A model generated the notes under the pieces. That model made no database searches. It had not been told where the DNA came from and saw only the letters and a program-made list of their open reading frames with translations. Of a stretch of 50,282 nt of DNA, positions 8,665-17,428 are shown one piece after another. The DNA lies in NCBI GenBank assembly GCA_902514485.1, contig CABXQY010000003.1, forward strand, positions 1 through 50,282. Direction: 5' to 3'. This stretch comes from an uncultured Candidatus Poseidoniales archaeon. Its GTDB lineage: Archaea; Thermoplasmatota; Poseidoniia; Poseidoniales; Thalassarchaeaceae. The position numbers and the translations under genes were made by a program. The stretch's first letter is position 1; each line of letters opens with the position of its first letter.

Positions 8665-9420
8665 ATGTACCGTTCAGGGAACCCCGCACTAAATGACTCA
8701 ACTTTTGAAAAAAGTGCTTACAAAGAAGCCTCTTGGTGGGAAGATAGCGAATCAAATTTGATGTCAATGAACGGCGTGGTGGACAAAACAGCGTTATTAT
8801 TAACAATCGTCACACTTACTGCAATTGCAGTTTATCTCACAGTTCCTATCTCTCTATTCTTAACTTTCTTAGGTGCTATAGTTGGATTTGTAGTTGCACT
8901 GATAATAATATTTTCCGGTTCAATGAATCCAATATTAATTTGTACGTATGCAGTATGTCAGGGTTTATTTCTTGGAGGCATAACTTGGATAATCGAGAAA
9001 CAAGTAGATGCCCCTGGTTTAGGAATCATAGCAGCGGTATTGACTCTCTTAATTCTAGGCGTTATGCTTTCCATATATCGCGCGGGCTTAATTTCTTGGA
9101 ATAAGAACATGCAAATCGCAGTAACTTCTTCTATGGTTGCAATTTTGCTAATATATCTTGCTTCATTTATAGGCTCTTTTGTAGGTTTTGAAGTTCCTTT
9201 AATACATGGTAATGGGATTGTTGGTATTGCATTTTCTGTATTTGTCGTAGGAATCGCCTCATTATGTTTAGTTGCAGATTTTGATTTTATCGAAAGAGGC
9301 GTCGAAAGAGGCGCACCAAAACAGTTGGAATGGCGAGCAGCCTTTGGATTATTAGTCACATTAATTTGGTTATATTTGGAAATACTAGAACTTCTTGCAA
9401 AACTAGCATCACGTAGGTAG
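8665..9420 (+). CDS. Bax inhibitor-1/YccA-family membrane protein
   Basis: 251 residues with about seven membrane helices. The N-terminus RSGNPALNDSTFEK, followed by MNGVVDKTALLLTIVTLTAI, is characteristic of the bacterial BI-1/YetJ-like group, whose members are pH-sensitive calcium leak channels. The acidic residue in the last helices (VADFDFIERGVERGAPKQLEWRA) matches the family's conserved FDxIE region. GAGGTTGAG lies six bases before ATG 8665. It sits between uvrA and a LysE exporter on the same strand; the physiological role here is unknown. Confidence 0.85.
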   Translation: MYRSGNPALNDSTFEKSAYKEASWWEDSESNLMSMNGVVDKTALLLTIVTLTAIAVYLTVPISLFLTFLGAIVGFVVALIIIFSGSMNPILICTYAVCQGLFLGGITWIIEKQVDAPGLGIIAAVLTLLILGVMLSIYRAGLISWNKNMQIAVTSSMVAILLIYLASFIGSFVGFEVPLIHGNGIVGIAFSVFVVGIASLCLVADFDFIERGVERGAPKQLEWRAAFGLLVTLIWLYLEILELLAKLASRR

Positions 9421-9431
9421 ATGAGGGTAAT

Positions 9432-10070
9432 ATGGAAACTGATTTAATATTGGCATTGGCTTTAGCCGGTGTTACTTTGGGCATTGTAGAAGGAATTAAG
9501 CCAGGCCCTCTTCTTACTATGGTAATCAAGGAGACACTTTCAGGCGGCCTTAGAGCGGGTGCTTGGACGGCAGCGGCACCAATATTTACAGACGGCCCAT
9601 TAGTAATCATCAGTCTATTCGCCGCAGGATGGTTTGCCACTCAACCATTCGCACTTTTTACAATCTCAATAGTTGGGGGAATATTCCTTATCAAGATGGG
9701 GATCGACTGTTTTTCAATACAGCCTCCAGCTAGTGATGAATTACTTATAGACGCTAAAGGAGCATTTCAAAGAGGACTTTTGACAAATCTATTGAACCCA
9801 AACGTGTATGTATTTTGGTTTTTGATTGGTGGGCCTTTGATGGCAACTGCCGCTAAGGAAGAACCATTAGCCCCTATTGCATATGCTCTATCATTCTTGA
9901 TTTCAATAATATTAGTCAAGACTTTCATAGCATATATTTTTGACAAAACTCGAGGCAACATTTCAGTTAAAATGTATAAAAATGCATTATCATTATGTGG
10001 AATTGCGATGCTTATATTTGCAATAGGATTCATTATACAAGGTATTGAAATTTGGTCCACGGAGTTCTGA
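9432..10070 (+). CDS. LysE/RhtB-family translocator (first paralog)
   Basis: A 212-residue membrane protein with about six helices. The N-terminus LALALAGVTLGIVEGIKPGPLLTMVIKETLSGG matches the LysE/RhtB signature (xPGPxxxxV, then a GxRxG turn). NLLNPNVYVFWFLIGG is the second conserved Asn-Pro motif. Such proteins export amino acids or related small amines. It starts 11 bases after the BI-1 stop and is probably co-transcribed. It opens with METDL, like the second LysE gene at 21.7 kb, but the two are diverged beyond that. Confidence 0.85.
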   Translation: METDLILALALAGVTLGIVEGIKPGPLLTMVIKETLSGGLRAGAWTAAAPIFTDGPLVIISLFAAGWFATQPFALFTISIVGGIFLIKMGIDCFSIQPPASDELLIDAKGAFQRGLLTNLLNPNVYVFWFLIGGPLMATAAKEEPLAPIAYALSFLISIILVKTFIAYIFDKTRGNISVKMYKNALSLCGIAMLIFAIGFIIQGIEIWSTEF

Positions 10071-10072
10071 AC

Positions 10073-11545
10073 TCAAGCCAAAGTGGGAAATCCACCTTCT
10101 GGTAGAGGATTCAGAGGAACAGTCGATCCCCTGAGGCTTGGACCAAGCATCATAGTCCCATATATCCCTTCGTCGGTAATACCATTTCCAATGTTATGAG
10201 AAAGGCCGAACCAGGGTCTTCCATAACTGTCGACTAGAATATCTATGAAATCACCAAATCCTCCACATCTATTGTATCCACAACCAGGCTCTAAACTCAA
10301 GGGGTCACCAAAGTTATTCACTTGAACGGTGGTGATTAGAGGCGTGTCACTAAACGAATCGGTCATAACAGAAATATAGCCATTCCAAGTATCTCCTCCG
10401 GTGTCTCCAAGATATGCAAAGGCAACACGGCCACTATCTCCTGCAGCGACAGCAGGAAAACCGGTTCCATTCAGGCCCGGAGGAGCTATCATCATCGGCC
10501 CGCTCCAAGAATCTCCTTGATCTAAAGAGTATGAATAATATGGTAAATCGTCTACACCCATCCACATGGCATGTAGATTATTTTCTTCATCCGGATAGAT
10601 TTGTGCTTCTTCCGCATTCCAAGTAGCAGCTGTACCGGTATCATCAGTGGGGAGTTCGTGCTCAGTCCAGGTCAGACCACCGTTAGTGGACCTGTAAATC
10701 GAATATCCTTCTCCATCGCAACTAGGATTTCCTCTATAGAAATTACCATCATTAGCTCCTACCATATGACCAGTCAAACCCCCACTGTTACAATTCGCCG
10801 GAGCACCGGGAACCTGTTGAGTCCAAGTTAACCCTCCGTCAAAACTCGAAGAACACAATGGCGACTGCCAGTTTCCATTGATGCAAAATACCCACGTTGT
10901 TGGATGTAAAGGCGCAGGATAAGGAGAAGAAGCAATTGTTTGATGATCTTGAATTGAAGTGCCTGAAGCACCAGTGGGGAATGGTGACCAAGTTTCCCCC
11001 TCATCATCTGAGGTCTCAACCGTCATTCCTAATAGTGCGTGCATATCAAATTTCATTATTCGATCAGTCCAAGGATCTACGTATACATAGGGATCATTGG
11101 AGTTCCCTACTGGAATTAACGTAGGAGAGTAAACATCTTGACAAGTATAATCTGAAACATTAGTCATCTGGAAAAGATTACTGCATTGAATAATCGCAGT
11201 CGCACCAGCAACCCCGTTCCCATAACTGCTCATGTAGATATTATCCTTTGAAGTAATTCCAATAGTGGGCTCGAAAGTTGAAAATCCAATGCCGTAATAT
11301 GTCCCTTCTGTACATATAGGGATATTTTCGCCCTGTAAAACCGAAGTCCCGTTAATAATATGTGGAACAACTAGAGCGTTAATAGCTCCGGGGTAATGGT
11401 ACCATGTATTGTTAGCAATTCCATTTGGGCAGAGATTATCAAAGGGACTATTTTCTTTGATTTCTTCGACCGCATTCCCCGCAAAACAACCAGATATCAT
11501 AGGGGCTAAGAGAAGCAGGACCAAGCAACCGGCTATTGTACGCAC
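10073..11545 (-). CDS. secreted BNR/sialidase-like propeller lipoprotein (paralog 1)
   Basis: 490 residues. The lipobox APMISGC follows a short hydrophobic signal, predicting a lipid-anchored surface protein. The rest is a beta-propeller of the BNR/sialidase-like type, with several Asp-box-like turns such as SDDEGETWSPF, SFDGGLTWTQ, STNGGLTWTE and SLDQGDSWSG. Ten or more cysteines suggest disulfides. Catalytic residues of true sialidases are not evident, so glycan or polymer binding is as likely as hydrolysis. It is the last gene of a long minus-strand run and a tandem paralog of the gene just upstream of it. The start at 11545 is fixed by the signal peptide. Confidence 0.8.
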   Translation of the reverse strand: MRTIAGCLVLLLLAPMISGCFAGNAVEEIKENSPFDNLCPNGIANNTWYHYPGAINALVVPHIINGTSVLQGENIPICTEGTYYGIGFSTFEPTIGITSKDNIYMSSYGNGVAGATAIIQCSNLFQMTNVSDYTCQDVYSPTLIPVGNSNDPYVYVDPWTDRIMKFDMHALLGMTVETSDDEGETWSPFPTGASGTSIQDHQTIASSPYPAPLHPTTWVFCINGNWQSPLCSSSFDGGLTWTQQVPGAPANCNSGGLTGHMVGANDGNFYRGNPSCDGEGYSIYRSTNGGLTWTEHELPTDDTGTAATWNAEEAQIYPDEENNLHAMWMGVDDLPYYSYSLDQGDSWSGPMMIAPPGLNGTGFPAVAAGDSGRVAFAYLGDTGGDTWNGYISVMTDSFSDTPLITTVQVNNFGDPLSLEPGCGYNRCGGFGDFIDILVDSYGRPWFGLSHNIGNGITDEGIYGTMMLGPSLRGSTVPLNPLPEGGFPTLA

Positions 11546-11590
11546 ACCCCTCGCAAAAGCACTGCATACATCAGAATAACGGATAATAAA

Positions 11591-13111
11591 TCATGACATC
11601 TTTAGAGTTGAATTACCTCCAAGGGGTAGTTCAGGTAGGCTAATCAAATCACCATAAAGTGCTGGACCAGTCACGAATGTACCAATAATGGCCTCTTGAA
11701 ATCCAGCGGTATTATGCGCCAAAGCCACCCAAGGCCGCCCCTCATCATCAATTTCAACATCTATGAAATCTCCGAAGCCACCACATCTAACATTACCACA
11801 ATCAGACGTATCATCTAAAGGGTCTCCAGGAAGATTTACTGCTATACTAGTAATCAGTGGGACATCATTGAATGCATCAGTCATAATTGCCATGTAGCCA
11901 CCCCAACCAACTCCTCCTGAGGTGCTATTATTTGCTGTGACATCGTTCATTTCTCCAATATATCCAATTACTACTCTACCTGAATCTCCAGCAAAAATTG
12001 TTGGAAAACCGGTCTCTTTTATTCCAGGCGCTGAAACCATCAAAGGACTCCCCCAGGATTCACCATGGTCTTGGGAGTTAGCATACCAAATCATTTGATC
12101 AGTTGATATCCAAGTAGCATGAATATTTCCCCCTTCATCAACAGCGGTAGCAACTTCGTGTGAATGCCAACCTTGTTGCATACCAACTTCAGTGGTAATG
12201 GTATGCTCACTCCAAGTGTACCCTCCATCGCTGGATGCATAGACTGCCGGACCTTCACAAGAAGGATTACCGCGGTAAACCCAACCATCCGAACCACCAG
12301 CAACATGTCCGTGTAAGCCAGAGCACTGATTGCCAAAGCTCTCTGTAGGATATCCTATTTGTTGAGCATCCCAAGTATGTCCGCCATCAAGAGATCTTGA
12401 GCATTGCGCGCCAGCAGCAGGTGAACCAGTATTGATACAGTAAACATATACGACATCCCCAACTATTGCATTAGAGTGGGGCATAGATGCAATACTCTGA
12501 TGATCCTGTGGAGCATAGTATCCTTCAACCGGGAAAGGGGTACTCCAAGTCTCTCCATCATCATCAGAATATTCAACGAACATAGCAGTAAGAGCGTGCA
12601 TATCGAATTTAACCAATTTATCATTGAATTTATCAACATAAAGATACGGATCATTAGAGTTAGGCGTTTGTCCTTGATCGTCACTCATTCCGAATGGACC
12701 TACATCCTCCCAACTCAAACCTTGATCAGTGGAACGGATGATATGCGTCCCATCTCCCAATCCATTATAATTTGTAAAAAATATAGCTCCAGAAGAAGTA
12801 ATGCCGAGAGTAGGCTCGAAGGTATCCCAACCTGTTCCATAATAGGTCCCTGATGCGTAAAATGGGATATTATTTCCAGAAAGATTTACAGATAAATTAG
12901 CGCCTAAAACAGCATCAGGGTTCGTAGCATCGACAGCGATTGGATTAGAAACAGTACCCGGATAATGATACCAAGTCGTTATTGAAATTTCACCTTCTTC
13001 AAAAGAAAAAGGCCCACTTTCTTCAATATTTTCTATTTTTTCTCCTGCGAAACAGCCAGATAAAGTAGGAACAATCATCAACAAACCGATCATGATTGTA
13101 AGAGTACGCAT
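11591..13111 (-). CDS. secreted BNR/sialidase-like propeller lipoprotein (paralog 2)
   Basis: 506 residues, colinear with its downstream neighbour. Both begin MRT, share the lipobox ending in SGCFAG, a TTWYHYPG or NTWYHYPG segment, the YYGTGWDTFEPTLGITS block (YYGIGFSTFEPTIGITS in paralog 1) and a CGGFGDFIDI/V C-terminal motif. Asp-box-like turns include STDQGLSWED, SDDDGETWST, SLDGGHTWDA, SSDGGYTWSE and SQDHGESWGS, consistent with a five- to six-bladed propeller facing outside the cell. A 45-base gap separates the two genes, so they probably arose by tandem duplication and are transcribed together. The substrate is unknown. Confidence 0.8.
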   Translation of the reverse strand: MRTLTIMIGLLMIVPTLSGCFAGEKIENIEESGPFSFEEGEISITTWYHYPGTVSNPIAVDATNPDAVLGANLSVNLSGNNIPFYASGTYYGTGWDTFEPTLGITSSGAIFFTNYNGLGDGTHIIRSTDQGLSWEDVGPFGMSDDQGQTPNSNDPYLYVDKFNDKLVKFDMHALTAMFVEYSDDDGETWSTPFPVEGYYAPQDHQSIASMPHSNAIVGDVVYVYCINTGSPAAGAQCSRSLDGGHTWDAQQIGYPTESFGNQCSGLHGHVAGGSDGWVYRGNPSCEGPAVYASSDGGYTWSEHTITTEVGMQQGWHSHEVATAVDEGGNIHATWISTDQMIWYANSQDHGESWGSPLMVSAPGIKETGFPTIFAGDSGRVVIGYIGEMNDVTANNSTSGGVGWGGYMAIMTDAFNDVPLITSIAVNLPGDPLDDTSDCGNVRCGGFGDFIDVEIDDEGRPWVALAHNTAGFQEAIIGTFVTGPALYGDLISLPELPLGGNSTLKMS

Positions 13112-13167
13112 ATGTTTCCGAATTTACAATAGCATAAAACATACACCGTATCATTGTGTAAGTACAG

Positions 13168-14199
13168 TTATTCCCAACCATTATCTATAATATTTGGAAT
13201 CGTATCAATTATTGTTTCATCCAGGCTCTTCCACTTCATTTCTAAATCATTTTCAGCCGGAGTCGCATCCCAATACAATTTATTTTTCAAATGCCTTTTA
13301 GCCCATGAAATACTGACTTTTGGATGAAACGCGCAAACTATCAATGCAATAAAGTAAGGCAATTGTCTAATTGGCCATTTTCTGTTAGAATATTTCTTTT
13401 TCAGGAGTTTAGAAATATCACTCCACATCATTTCTCCTGCAACAGTGAGATATCTTCCCTTATTTTCTCCCATTGTTAGCGCTCTCACATGAGCTTCAGC
13501 AACATCTCTAACATCTACTATATTTATCTGCATGGGCAATATTAATGGCAATTCTCTTCTCATAAGCATCATTATTACAGATAACGATCCACTCAAATGC
13601 CTCGAAGAAAGTGGAGGTCCAAAGACCATACAAGGGTGGATAGTAATCATTTTTATTTTCTCCGAATCTTCTAGATTGTCGTGCCAATCTCTTACAATCA
13701 TTTCGGCACTATATTTTGCCAAACCATAAGGGTTTTCTTCTAAAGTTGCATCCGAAGCGAATGTTTTAGCCGTAAGAGTAACACCATTTTCCCATTTTTC
13801 AGGCCGAATTGCTGCAGTAGATGAGGTATGAACGAATCTCTCAATTGTACCACTTTTCTCAATTGCAGAAATCACATTTTTTGTACCAATAACACTCGGA
13901 TCAACAATTTTTGCTTGAGGATTTTTTGATCGAACTATTACAGCAGCAGCAGTATGTATGACATCAGTCGCCCCAGTCATAGCGGAATCCACGCTTTTAG
14001 AATCGAAAAGATCCATTTCCACAATTTCTAAACTACCATTCTCTTCAATTTTGAGATTTTTGAGATGTTCGACCCTTTCGAGGTCGTTTACATCTCTGAC
14101 AGTAGCCCTTACATTTTTTCCTTTAGATAATAAATTGGAAACAACATGGCTTCCGATGTATCCACTGGCTCCAGTAACTACTACGAGATCAGCGCCCAT
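13168..14199 (-). CDS. extended SDR, NAD(P)-dependent epimerase/reductase (dihydroflavonol-reductase-like)
   Basis: About 343 residues. A Rossmann NAD(P) site VVVTGASGYIGSHVV opens the protein, the catalytic Ser lies in VHTSSTAAIRP, and the Tyr-Lys pair is in NPYGLAKYSAEM. The ATVRD segment after beta-2 contains the Arg typical of NADP-using DFR/cinnamoyl-CoA-reductase or 3-beta-HSD-like SDRs. The ORF track start is 14223; I prefer ATG 14199 (MGADLVVVTG), which puts the Rossmann strand where the family has it. It lies between the MMPL transporter and the BNR lipoproteins. The substrate may be a lipid or isoprenoid alcohol/ketone, which is inference from neighbours. Confidence 0.85.
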   Translation of the reverse strand: MGADLVVVTGASGYIGSHVVSNLLSKGKNVRATVRDVNDLERVEHLKNLKIEENGSLEIVEMDLFDSKSVDSAMTGATDVIHTAAAVIVRSKNPQAKIVDPSVIGTKNVISAIEKSGTIERFVHTSSTAAIRPEKWENGVTLTAKTFASDATLEENPYGLAKYSAEMIVRDWHDNLEDSEKIKMITIHPCMVFGPPLSSRHLSGSLSVIMMLMRRELPLILPMQINIVDVRDVAEAHVRALTMGENKGRYLTVAGEMMWSDISKLLKKKYSNRKWPIRQLPYFIALIVCAFHPKVSISWAKRHLKNKLYWDATPAENDLEMKWKSLDETIIDTIPNIIDNGWE

Positions 14200-14238
14200 A
14201 CCCTTTCGAAACAGGCCTAGCACTTCGACTTAGTGTAC

Positions 14239-16575
14239 TTACTCTTCCTCTGATTGGTCATCCTTCTTTGACAACCAATTAGGAGCCCACCAATTTATGT
14301 CGCCCATTAATCGCATCGTCGAAGGGACAACCAATGCTCTGACTATACTAGCATCAACGGCAACGCCCAATGCAAGCATAAAACCGAATTGTTTCATCAG
14401 AACAACTGAAGAAATACCGAATGCAGAAAACACAGTTATCATAACTAAAGCTGCGGATGTGATTATCCTCCCACTCTTTTGCAATCCAACTGCTACTGCC
14501 TTTGTATTATCCTTGGTCCGCTCCCACTCTTCATGGATTCTTGACAACATCAAAACTTCATAATCCATACTCAATCCAAATAAAATTGCAAAAATCATTA
14601 CAGGAGTAGTAGGGTCAATAGGTTGAGGTGTGAAATTTAGTAATTCTGCACCATTACCTTCTTGGAAAATCCATACTAATACTCCGAACGAAGCACTGAC
14701 GGATAGTACATTCATTACTAGCGCTTTTAGTGGTAAAACCACAGACCTAACTTGTAAGAAGATAAGGACATAGCTCGAAATCAGAATAAACGCCAAAGCA
14801 ATTGGCATGTTCTCAGCAACCGCATCCAAAATATCTTGATTATATGCTGCAATGCCGGCCACATTAACAGTGCTCTGGTTACCGAATTGGTCATTCTTAC
14901 TTTCAAGAGCCCGAATACTGTTCACAACATTTCTAGAATCTTCACTAGATTGTTCCCCTTCTATTCCAACTATTACTAAAATTACGTTATCTCCTACGTA
15001 ACTTTCAATGTGGTATTTTCTCTGTAAATCTAGAACGCGCGCGTCCTCAGAAGACAAATCTCCGTCATCAGAATTATTCCAAAACGCAATCACCTCATCC
15101 TGGCTCATCGACGAATTAAAATGCACATACGTGTATACATAACTAGTATGTTTAATAGTCATAATTTCTTTTGAAAAATTGTATAAGTCACGAATATTTT
15201 CTTCTGAGAAAGGATCAACATTTTCCCCAATTTCAAAAACAATTTGAGCAGTATTTCCGGTATTTTCCGGCCAATAAACATCTGTCAACTCCAAACCATT
15301 TCTCGATTCATCATCCGGGCTCAAAGCCTTGTATGTGGTTATGCCCCAATCTGCTTGAAGAAAAGGAGAACCAGCGATTAGTAAAACCATTACCGCTGGG
15401 ACCAGTACTGAAAAAGGGCGTTTCATTACTCTCTCAGCAATCCATGACCAAAAACCATCTTCTTTGGTAGTATCGGTCATTGAGAAAGGGACCTTCAATG
15501 AATTTATTCTATCTCCTAACAAGGACAATATCGCTGGTAAAAGAACTACTGATGAAACCAAAGCAACAAGTGCGGCACATATCCCCCCCCAACCCAGTGA
15601 TGGTAAGCCAGTGTTTTCGAAAAATAACATGCCCATCAATCCAACCATTACAGTCATTGCAGAGAAGAAAATAGCCCTGCCCGCAGTTGCACTAGTCATT
15701 GCAATTGCTGTTCTATGGTCTCTTCCTCTACGCAACTCTTCCCTGAATCGGTTAACTATGAATAATGAATAATCCACGCTCAACCCAATACCTAATAATG
15801 ATACAATATTATTTGCATAAATCGTGATATCATCAAAAATATATGTTAGACCCGTAACAATACCCACAGCTGCAATGACCGTGTAGATGCCAGTTAGAAC
15901 AGGTAAACCAGCCGCAACAAGACTGCCAAACACGAGTAGTAAGATAAGTAAGGTAAGGGGTGCAGAAATCAATTCAGCTTTGATTAATTCTTCTTCAAGC
16001 GTTAAGTCGAATACAACATCAATAGCCAAGTTTCCAGTAACCCATTTTTCCATTCCTTCGGGCGCATCTTCTGGCAAATCTAAACTCTCAATAGTTTCCT
16101 TTAGCAAAACCTTCGAATCTTCTCTATCTAAGTTAACTTGTATACGTATTCTAGACCAAGATTCATCAATTGTACTAATTAGATTCGATTTATTTGCCTC
16201 ATTAGTGAACCACGGGTAATATATTGAAACATCTTCATTAGTTTGGAACACCCTAACAGTTTCTTCCATTGCCGTTCTAACTTCTTCGTCACTAGAGTTT
16301 CCACTTGGGTGATGAAAGAGAACATAAAAAACCTCATAAGAACTTTCATTTTCATCAGCAAAACCTGTTGCGATAGCATCCCATCCATGAACGGATTCCA
16401 GATCGCCTTCGCCGAACCCTTCGATATATTTAGGTTCCAGAGTGATTAACCCAGCAAGCCCAACTCCTAAAAGTAAAGTAGCAATTAATACAACTTTAGC
16501 ATTATCATAAACAAAACCGCCAATTTTGTAGTATAACCTATCTTGTAAAACAGAGGGATCAGTAGTTCCTTCCAT
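14239..16575 (-). CDS. MMPL/RND-superfamily exporter
   Basis: A 778-residue RND-type transporter with the standard two-fold layout: helix 1 near residues 30-50, an extracellular loop to about 185, a six-helix block with GLSVDYSLFIVNRFREE, a second loop (about 420-590), then helices with GLSMDYEVLMLSRIHEEWE and a final VDASIVRALVVPS. The paired Asp-Tyr motifs carry the proton-relay Asp of MMPL/HpnN-like lipid exporters. Substrates in the family are hydrophobic lipids, hopanoids or polyketides. It is 15 bases upstream of the SDR gene and lies in the same run as a geranylgeranyl reductase, which favours an isoprenoid-lipid cargo. A run of eight G (15583-15590) falls in the coding strand; the frame is intact. 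Confidence 0.9.
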   Translation of the reverse strand: MEGTTDPSVLQDRLYYKIGGFVYDNAKVVLIATLLLGVGLAGLITLEPKYIEGFGEGDLESVHGWDAIATGFADENESSYEVFYVLFHHPSGNSSDEEVRTAMEETVRVFQTNEDVSIYYPWFTNEANKSNLISTIDESWSRIRIQVNLDREDSKVLLKETIESLDLPEDAPEGMEKWVTGNLAIDVVFDLTLEEELIKAELISAPLTLLILLLVFGSLVAAGLPVLTGIYTVIAAVGIVTGLTYIFDDITIYANNIVSLLGIGLSVDYSLFIVNRFREELRRGRDHRTAIAMTSATAGRAIFFSAMTVMVGLMGMLFFENTGLPSLGWGGICAALVALVSSVVLLPAILSLLGDRINSLKVPFSMTDTTKEDGFWSWIAERVMKRPFSVLVPAVMVLLIAGSPFLQADWGITTYKALSPDDESRNGLELTDVYWPENTGNTAQIVFEIGENVDPFSEENIRDLYNFSKEIMTIKHTSYVYTYVHFNSSMSQDEVIAFWNNSDDGDLSSEDARVLDLQRKYHIESYVGDNVILVIVGIEGEQSSEDSRNVVNSIRALESKNDQFGNQSTVNVAGIAAYNQDILDAVAENMPIALAFILISSYVLIFLQVRSVVLPLKALVMNVLSVSASFGVLVWIFQEGNGAELLNFTPQPIDPTTPVMIFAILFGLSMDYEVLMLSRIHEEWERTKDNTKAVAVGLQKSGRIITSAALVMITVFSAFGISSVVLMKQFGFMLALGVAVDASIVRALVVPSTMRLMGDINWWAPNWLSKKDDQSEEE

Positions 16576-16633
16576 AGCGGCCCGAATTACTTTTGATATT
16601 AAAAGAACTGGGATGACTGATTATAACAATCGG

Positions 16634-17416
16634 TCAACATAAAGACGATACAGAATCAACAATCAAACTTGGTTGCTGAGGTGCCTTTTCAGCATCATCT
16701 CTTGTTGCTTCTCCGGATAGAACCAAAATTCCATGGACCCCCGCTCTGTCTGCCATTTCCATATCAGTGTACAATCTATCTCCAACCATTGCACAAGCAT
16801 CTAAATCTAAGTTTAATTCGTTAATTTTATGTAAAATCATTCCAGGATTAGGCTTTCCACATATGTGAGTAGGGACGACCCCAGTCGTTGCTTCGAACAA
16901 TGCCATATAAGCCCCAGTATCGGGCAAACCTCCATCAGGAGAGGGACAAACCATATCTGGATGACTGACCACCAAAGGCACTCCTTTCTGTAAATAAATA
17001 GAACCTTTAGTTAACTTTTCATAAGTTATCTCTGTATCATATCCCAATACTACAAATTGGGGATCTTCTGAGTCCGTATTTATTCCGACCTCTTCTAACA
17101 TCATCCTCATTCCTTCTGTTCCAACGAGGTATGTTTCTGAGATATTTTCTAATTTTAGCCAGGACAATAGGTCATGTGTTGAAAGCAACACCTCCTCCTT
17201 ACTAACCGGTATTCCCATTTTTTCTAATTTTGTCAAATATTGATTGACCGATTTACTTGAATTATTAGATAAAAAATATCTTTTTATCCCCCTATCTTCT
17301 ATACGATTTAAAAAATCAATAGCACCTTCTATCAAATTATCTCCCATATATATGGTCCCATCTAAATCAAGAAAAATTGCTTCTATATGTTCTAAATTTG
17401 AAGTTAAAGTTCGCAT
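16634..17416 (-). CDS. HAD-IIA family sugar/glycerol-phosphate phosphatase (NagD-like)
   Basis: 260 residues. All four HAD motifs are visible: FLDLDGTIYMGD (nucleophile and acid Asp), FLSNNSSKS, the Lys motif CGKPNPGMI and MVGDRLYTDMEMADRAG. The large C2a cap between motifs II and III is that of the NagD/p-nitrophenylphosphatase group (HAD-IIA). Archaeal members dephosphorylate small phosphates such as glycerol phosphate, phosphoglycolate or UMP. It begins 12 bases after the geranylgeranyl reductase stop, so the two are co-transcribed. A link to polar lipid metabolism is plausible but unproven. Confidence 0.85.
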   Translation of the reverse strand: MRTLTSNLEHIEAIFLDLDGTIYMGDNLIEGAIDFLNRIEDRGIKRYFLSNNSSKSVNQYLTKLEKMGIPVSKEEVLLSTHDLLSWLKLENISETYLVGTEGMRMMLEEVGINTDSEDPQFVVLGYDTEITYEKLTKGSIYLQKGVPLVVSHPDMVCPSPDGGLPDTGAYMALFEATTGVVPTHICGKPNPGMILHKINELNLDLDACAMVGDRLYTDMEMADRAGVHGILVLSGEATRDDAEKAPQQPSLIVDSVSSLC

Positions 17417-17428
17417 AAAATAAAACCC

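Noticed and set aside
15583-15590. Run of eight C (G on the coding strand) in the MMPL gene as a phase-variation tract
   Set aside because: The frame is intact through it (GWGGIC) and one homopolymer is weak evidence; a sequencing or slippage site is possible but cannot be shown here.
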